A stretch of 64,000 nt of DNA from Natronobacillus azotifigens (GTDB taxonomy: Bacteria; Bacillota; Bacilli; Bacillales; Amphibacillaceae): the NCBI RefSeq assembly GCF_026805325.1, contig NZ_JAPRAT010000013.1:25789-89788 (forward strand), read 5' to 3'. Position numbers and translations under genes: made by a program. The notes beneath the pieces are model-generated. The model was not told the origin of the DNA and made no database searches. It saw only the letters and a list, made by a program, of their open reading frames with translations. Shown here piece after piece: positions 60,489 to 64,000 of this stretch (the first letter of the stretch is position 1; every line of letters starts with the position of its first letter).

Positions 60489-62270
60489 TTATATCGCATC
60501 GTACTGCAAATGACCATGATAGAGTTCGTAATAAAACCCTTTGTCTTCTAGTAAAGATTGATGATTTCCTTTTTCAATGATTTTCCCTGCGTTTAATACG
60601 AAAATCTGGTCTGCTTGTTGGATCGTGTTAAGGCGGTGAGCGATAACAAAGCTTGTTCGTCCTGCCATTAGGCGGCCTAAGGCTTCTTGGATTTTTATCT
60701 CCGTAATCGTATCAATACTACTAGTCGCTTCGTCTAAGATCAAGATCTTAGGATTGGCCAAAATCGCTCGCGCAATAGAAATCAACTGTTTCTGTCCTTG
60801 GCTTATCCCGGCACCTTCTTGTGATAAAAGTGTATCGTATCCTCCTGATAGCTTTGTAATAAATGAGTGGGCATTTGCTAATTTTGCAGCATCGCTTACT
60901 GCTTCATCGGTAGCATCAAGGTCACCATAACGAATGTTTTCCCTAATCGTTCCCTGAAATAAAAAGGGATCTTGTAAAACAAACCCCATGTGTTTACGTA
61001 AATTTTCACGTGTAATGTTTGCTGTATCTTGTCCGTCGATTGATATCGTTCCTGCATCAGGGTCATAAAAACGAGAGAGTAAGTTAATAATTGTTGTTTT
61101 CCCTGCACCGGTTGGTCCTACTAGCGCAATAGTATCCCCAGCATGAACTTGAAACGAGACATCATAAATGGTTTGCCCATCTTCATCATAAGAAAAAGAG
61201 ACGTTCGAAAACGTAATATCTCCCTTAACAGATGATAAATCGACTGTTTTTGTCGCTTCTATTTCCTTATCTTCGTCCATCACATCGAAAACTCGCTCCG
61301 CACCAGCTACCGCAGATAGTAGAGTGTTGTATTGGTTCGCTAAATCATTGAGCGGGCGAGTGAACTGTCTCGAGTACTGAGAAAAGGTTACGATAATCCC
61401 AATGGAAACCAGTTCTTGTAATGCTAACATACCTCCAGCAAAAGCAATAATCGCGAAACTCAAGTTATTTAACATATTCATTAATTTAGGTATGAAACCA
61501 GAATACGCTTGTGCTTTGTATCCTGCTTCTCGTAATCGTTGGTTTTTTTCGTGAAATTCTTCCTTCACTTTTTCTTCTTGAGAAAAAGTTTTAATTACGC
61601 TTTGCCCTGAAATCATTTCTTCAATATACCCATTCAGATCACCGAGATTTTTTTGTTGATCACGAAAAAAAACTCGTGTTCGTTTCGTAATCCATTTCAT
61701 ACCGAAATATAACATAGGTAGCGTGGATAAGGTAATGAGTGTAAGTAATGGGCTCAGGTAAATCATAGATATTATTGTTCCTGTTAGTGTGAGAACACTG
61801 GAGAACACTTGAATAACAGAACTATTTAAAGTCCCGCTCACATTTTCTAAATCATTGGTAAGACGGCTCATTAGATCACCGTGCTGATTTTGATCAAAAA
61901 AACGAATCGGTAATTGATGAAGTTTTCCAAACAATTGTTTTCGCAATTTATACACCGTATTTTGTGCGATTCCGATCATAAAATAATTTTGAAACCAAAT
62001 CGCGACAGAGTTAAGTGCATAAATGATAGCAAGAAAAATCAACAGCGGCAATAGACCTTCTGTTTGACCATCGACAAGATAATTATCAACAGCAAGACCT
62101 ATAAGAAATGGACCGGCAAGGGTTAAGGCTGCACTTATCGCTACCAATAAAAGAACAAAACTAAGCATCCCTTTGGAATCAGCAAGATATACCCAAATCC
62201 TTTTTAAGGTTCCCCAGAGATTTTTTGCTTGTGGTGGTTTTTCCTGATGTGCGCGATTATGTCTAGCCAT
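60489..62270 (-). CDS. yfiC: YfiC-like heterodimeric ABC exporter subunit
   Basis: The 593-residue half-transporter has six membrane helices and an NBD with Walker A GPTGAGKTT, signature ISQGQKQLISIARAI, Walker B ILILDEATSSID (Glu kept) and switch His in FVIAHRLNT. The Gln-Gly-Gln-like ISQGQ signature is non-standard, which fits the partner that carries the catalytic Glu. The start overlaps the stop of the partner gene by one base. Substrate unknown; relatives export lipophilic drugs. Confidence 0.88.
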   Translation of the reverse strand: MARHNRAHQEKPPQAKNLWGTLKRIWVYLADSKGMLSFVLLLVAISAALTLAGPFLIGLAVDNYLVDGQTEGLLPLLIFLAIIYALNSVAIWFQNYFMIGIAQNTVYKLRKQLFGKLHQLPIRFFDQNQHGDLMSRLTNDLENVSGTLNSSVIQVFSSVLTLTGTIISMIYLSPLLTLITLSTLPMLYFGMKWITKRTRVFFRDQQKNLGDLNGYIEEMISGQSVIKTFSQEEKVKEEFHEKNQRLREAGYKAQAYSGFIPKLMNMLNNLSFAIIAFAGGMLALQELVSIGIIVTFSQYSRQFTRPLNDLANQYNTLLSAVAGAERVFDVMDEDKEIEATKTVDLSSVKGDITFSNVSFSYDEDGQTIYDVSFQVHAGDTIALVGPTGAGKTTIINLLSRFYDPDAGTISIDGQDTANITRENLRKHMGFVLQDPFLFQGTIRENIRYGDLDATDEAVSDAAKLANAHSFITKLSGGYDTLLSQEGAGISQGQKQLISIARAILANPKILILDEATSSIDTITEIKIQEALGRLMAGRTSFVIAHRLNTIQQADQIFVLNAGKIIEKGNHQSLLEDKGFYYELYHGHLQYDAI

Positions 62271-63988
62271 TATACGACCTCCCCATGATGCTGAGATTGA
62301 TATATTTTCTGATAAATCTCACTGTCTTTAAGCAATACATCGTGATTTCCTTTTGCTACAACTTCACCATCTTCTAAAAGTAAAATGGTATCAGCTACCA
62401 TTACAGTAGTGATTTTTTGTGTAATGATCAAAGTCGTACAAGATAGACTTTTAATCGCTTCGAGAATCTTTGCTTCTGTTTGTAGATCTAACGCACTCGT
62501 ACTATCGTCTAACAATAAAATTTTTGGTTTGCGTATCATCGCTCGTGCAATAGATAATCGTTGTTTTTGTCCACCAGAAAGATTAACACCACGTTGCCCG
62601 AGCTTGGTTTCATATTGTTCTGGTAATTTTATAATCGTTTCATGTATTTGCGCGGCTTTTGCTGCATCGATGATTTCTTCCATTGTTGCATCATTTTTTC
62701 CCCAACAGATATTTTCTCGTACTGTTCCTGAAAATAATCGTGTTTCTTGAGGAACATAACCGATTTGCTTCCGGAGGTAATCAAACGACATCGTTCTAAT
62801 GTCTTCTCCGTCTAAATAAATTGCTCCAGCGGTTACATCGTAAAGTCGAGGAATTAATTGAAATAAAGAAGATTTTCCAGAACCGGTCGCTCCTAATACA
62901 GCAACTGTTGTTCCATTGTTTACATTAAACGAAACATCATTTAGCACATTTTCCATCGTTATAGGATATTGAAAAGAAACGTGATCAAATAGGAGATTCC
63001 CTTTGCGATCCGGTTCTTCTGCTGATCCTTCTCCATCTTTTAAATCAACAGTAACATCTAAGACTTCCGTTATCCGTTCAGCAGAAGCTCTGGCACGAGC
63101 TAAGCCCATTAAAATAAAAGTGAAAACAGAGAATGCGTGCATAATTCGTGTTGCATAATTTACGAGTGCAACAATATTCCCTACATTGGTTTGTTCATTG
63201 GCTATTTGGATGTTTCCGAACCATAAAATAATGAGGATACTGGTATTCATAACAAAAAGGAGTACTGGCATAGATAGTTCAACCATTCGCAAGGCTTTCA
63301 TTGTAGTTTCTTTTAGGTCTTCGCTCGCTGTTGCGAATTTTTCCTGTTCATGATTTTTTCTAAGAAAAGCCTTGATTAAACGCATGCCAGATAGATTCTC
63401 GCGCATCACGCTGTTAACAGTATCTAACTTTCTTTGAACACTTTGAAAGAGAAGAACCCCTTTGGACATAAGCCAAATCATAAAAAGTAACAATAATGGC
63501 ATTACGATAAATAGGATGAGAGCTAATCTCCAATTTACAATTAATGACATGATAACGGCGCCGATAATTTGTAGTGGTGCCCGAGCCGCAATGCGTAAAC
63601 CCATAAAAACAACCATTTGCAGTTGTCTAACATCATTGGTTAATCTCGTAATTAATGAGGAAGTAGGAAACCGATCCAGATTAGCAAAAGAAAAGGATTG
63701 GACTTTTTCAAAAACCTCTTTTCGAAGGTCATAACCAAACCCTTGGCTGATGCGGGAAGCATAGAAGGAATTTATAATGCCAGAAGCAAAACTAACAATC
63801 GAAAGTGCAATCATGATACCACCCCAGATCATTACAGTGGTAAGGTTATTTTGTTCAATCCCCTCATTAATAATTCTTGCCATAAATAATGGGGAAGAAA
63901 GCTCCACGAACAATTCAACTAGCATAAGAATCCAAGCAATACCAATCAGAACTTTATAAGACTTTAAATAAGAAAACAATTTCAGCAT
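62270..63988 (-). CDS. yfiB: YfiB-like heterodimeric ABC exporter subunit
   Basis: The 572-residue half-transporter has six helices and an NBD with Walker A GATGSGKSS, signature LSGGQKQRLSIARAM and Walker B ILLLDDSTSALD, where Asp replaces Glu. The switch His is Gln (IITQKITTV). Both changes mark a degenerate ATP site; the YfiC-like partner has the intact residues. ATG 63988 has GGAGG at 5-base spacing, so the gene is complete although the window ends 12 bases upstream. Any promoter lies outside. Confidence 0.88.
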   Translation of the reverse strand: MLKLFSYLKSYKVLIGIAWILMLVELFVELSSPLFMARIINEGIEQNNLTTVMIWGGIMIALSIVSFASGIINSFYASRISQGFGYDLRKEVFEKVQSFSFANLDRFPTSSLITRLTNDVRQLQMVVFMGLRIAARAPLQIIGAVIMSLIVNWRLALILFIVMPLLLLFMIWLMSKGVLLFQSVQRKLDTVNSVMRENLSGMRLIKAFLRKNHEQEKFATASEDLKETTMKALRMVELSMPVLLFVMNTSILIILWFGNIQIANEQTNVGNIVALVNYATRIMHAFSVFTFILMGLARARASAERITEVLDVTVDLKDGEGSAEEPDRKGNLLFDHVSFQYPITMENVLNDVSFNVNNGTTVAVLGATGSGKSSLFQLIPRLYDVTAGAIYLDGEDIRTMSFDYLRKQIGYVPQETRLFSGTVRENICWGKNDATMEEIIDAAKAAQIHETIIKLPEQYETKLGQRGVNLSGGQKQRLSIARAMIRKPKILLLDDSTSALDLQTEAKILEAIKSLSCTTLIITQKITTVMVADTILLLEDGEVVAKGNHDVLLKDSEIYQKIYQSQHHGEVV

Positions 63989-64000
63989 ATGAACCTCCAC

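Overview
The window looks like the chromosome of a low-G+C, Gram-positive, endospore-former-like Bacillaceae. It is AT-rich, has strong AGGAGG-type ribosome sites, frequent TTG/GTG starts, lipoprotein lipoboxes, CcpA-like cre sites, an S-box riboswitch and BmrCD/YfiBC-type exporters. The hemicellulose-sugar genes would suit a Gracilibacillus/Amphibacillus-like genus, but that placement is inference. No rRNA, tRNA or CRISPR was seen. Both window edges cut into ordinary sequence: the left edge truncates a DUF5702-type gene, while the right edge falls just before the ribosome site of yfiB.

Layout. 1-17.8 kb: the distal part of a Firmicutes-type Tad (type IVc) pilus locus. It has a DUF5702-like protein, a four-copy tandem array of lipoprotein genes each preceded by a broken copy of the DUF5702 3' end, a TadE-like pseudopilin and a prepilin peptidase. 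It runs straight into a Ser/Thr phospho-signalling set (FHA protein, two PP2C phosphatases, a membrane kinase with an outside TPR region), a small membrane protein and a 1971-residue surface protein with about 18 Ig-like repeats. 18-22.5 kb: an IS1634-type remnant, a YbjQ-family gene, an orphan protein, dhaL-dhaM, and a lipase gene broken by a small mobile element. 22.8-32.6 kb: a sugar locus with a ChvE-type binding protein, a multiple-monosaccharide ABC transporter, a XylFII-LytS-YesN-type three-component sensor, and a second binding protein that is clearly XylF. 33.8-42.2 kb: a glycan-use locus with an AraC regulator, a DUF5107-TPR protein, a GH35 beta-galactosidase and a cellulase-like hydrolase. 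42.5-47.1 kb: a ClbS/DfsB-like protein, a chemoreceptor, a DUF5692-like membrane protein and a DUF72 protein. 47.3-51.9 kb: a BmrCD-like exporter behind an elaborate attenuator leader. 51.9-56.2 kb: an MFS transporter, a REP-associated transposase (RAYT), a Crp/Fnr regulator and a divergent cupin-methyltransferase operon with a Fur-box-like site. 56.8-60.4 kb: a CE1-like esterase lipoprotein, an S-box riboswitch ahead of an unknown small gene, and a Rap-like TPR receptor overlapped by a short secreted-peptide gene. 60.5-64 kb: a YfiBC-like exporter.

Two families of interspersed DNA dominate the right two thirds. The first is a 31-bp REP-like repeat (hairpin GGTGCCTGTCACC plus a conserved tail), seen 16 times from 19 kb onward. 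It usually abuts or overlaps a stop codon and in three genes supplies the last ten residues. A RAYT transposase gene lies between two direct copies. The second is a 148-bp, two-hairpin element with TTTAT target duplications (eight recognisable copies), one of which interrupts the lipase gene in frame.

The strongest candidates for undescribed biology are: the Rap-like receptor plus 53-residue peptide pair (58.9-60.3 kb), the REP family that writes a common C-terminal tail, the S-box ahead of an unknown 100-residue protein, the three-leader attenuator of the BmrCD-like exporter, and the joined Tad/phospho-threonine locus with repeated TxLL motifs that could be FHA ligands.
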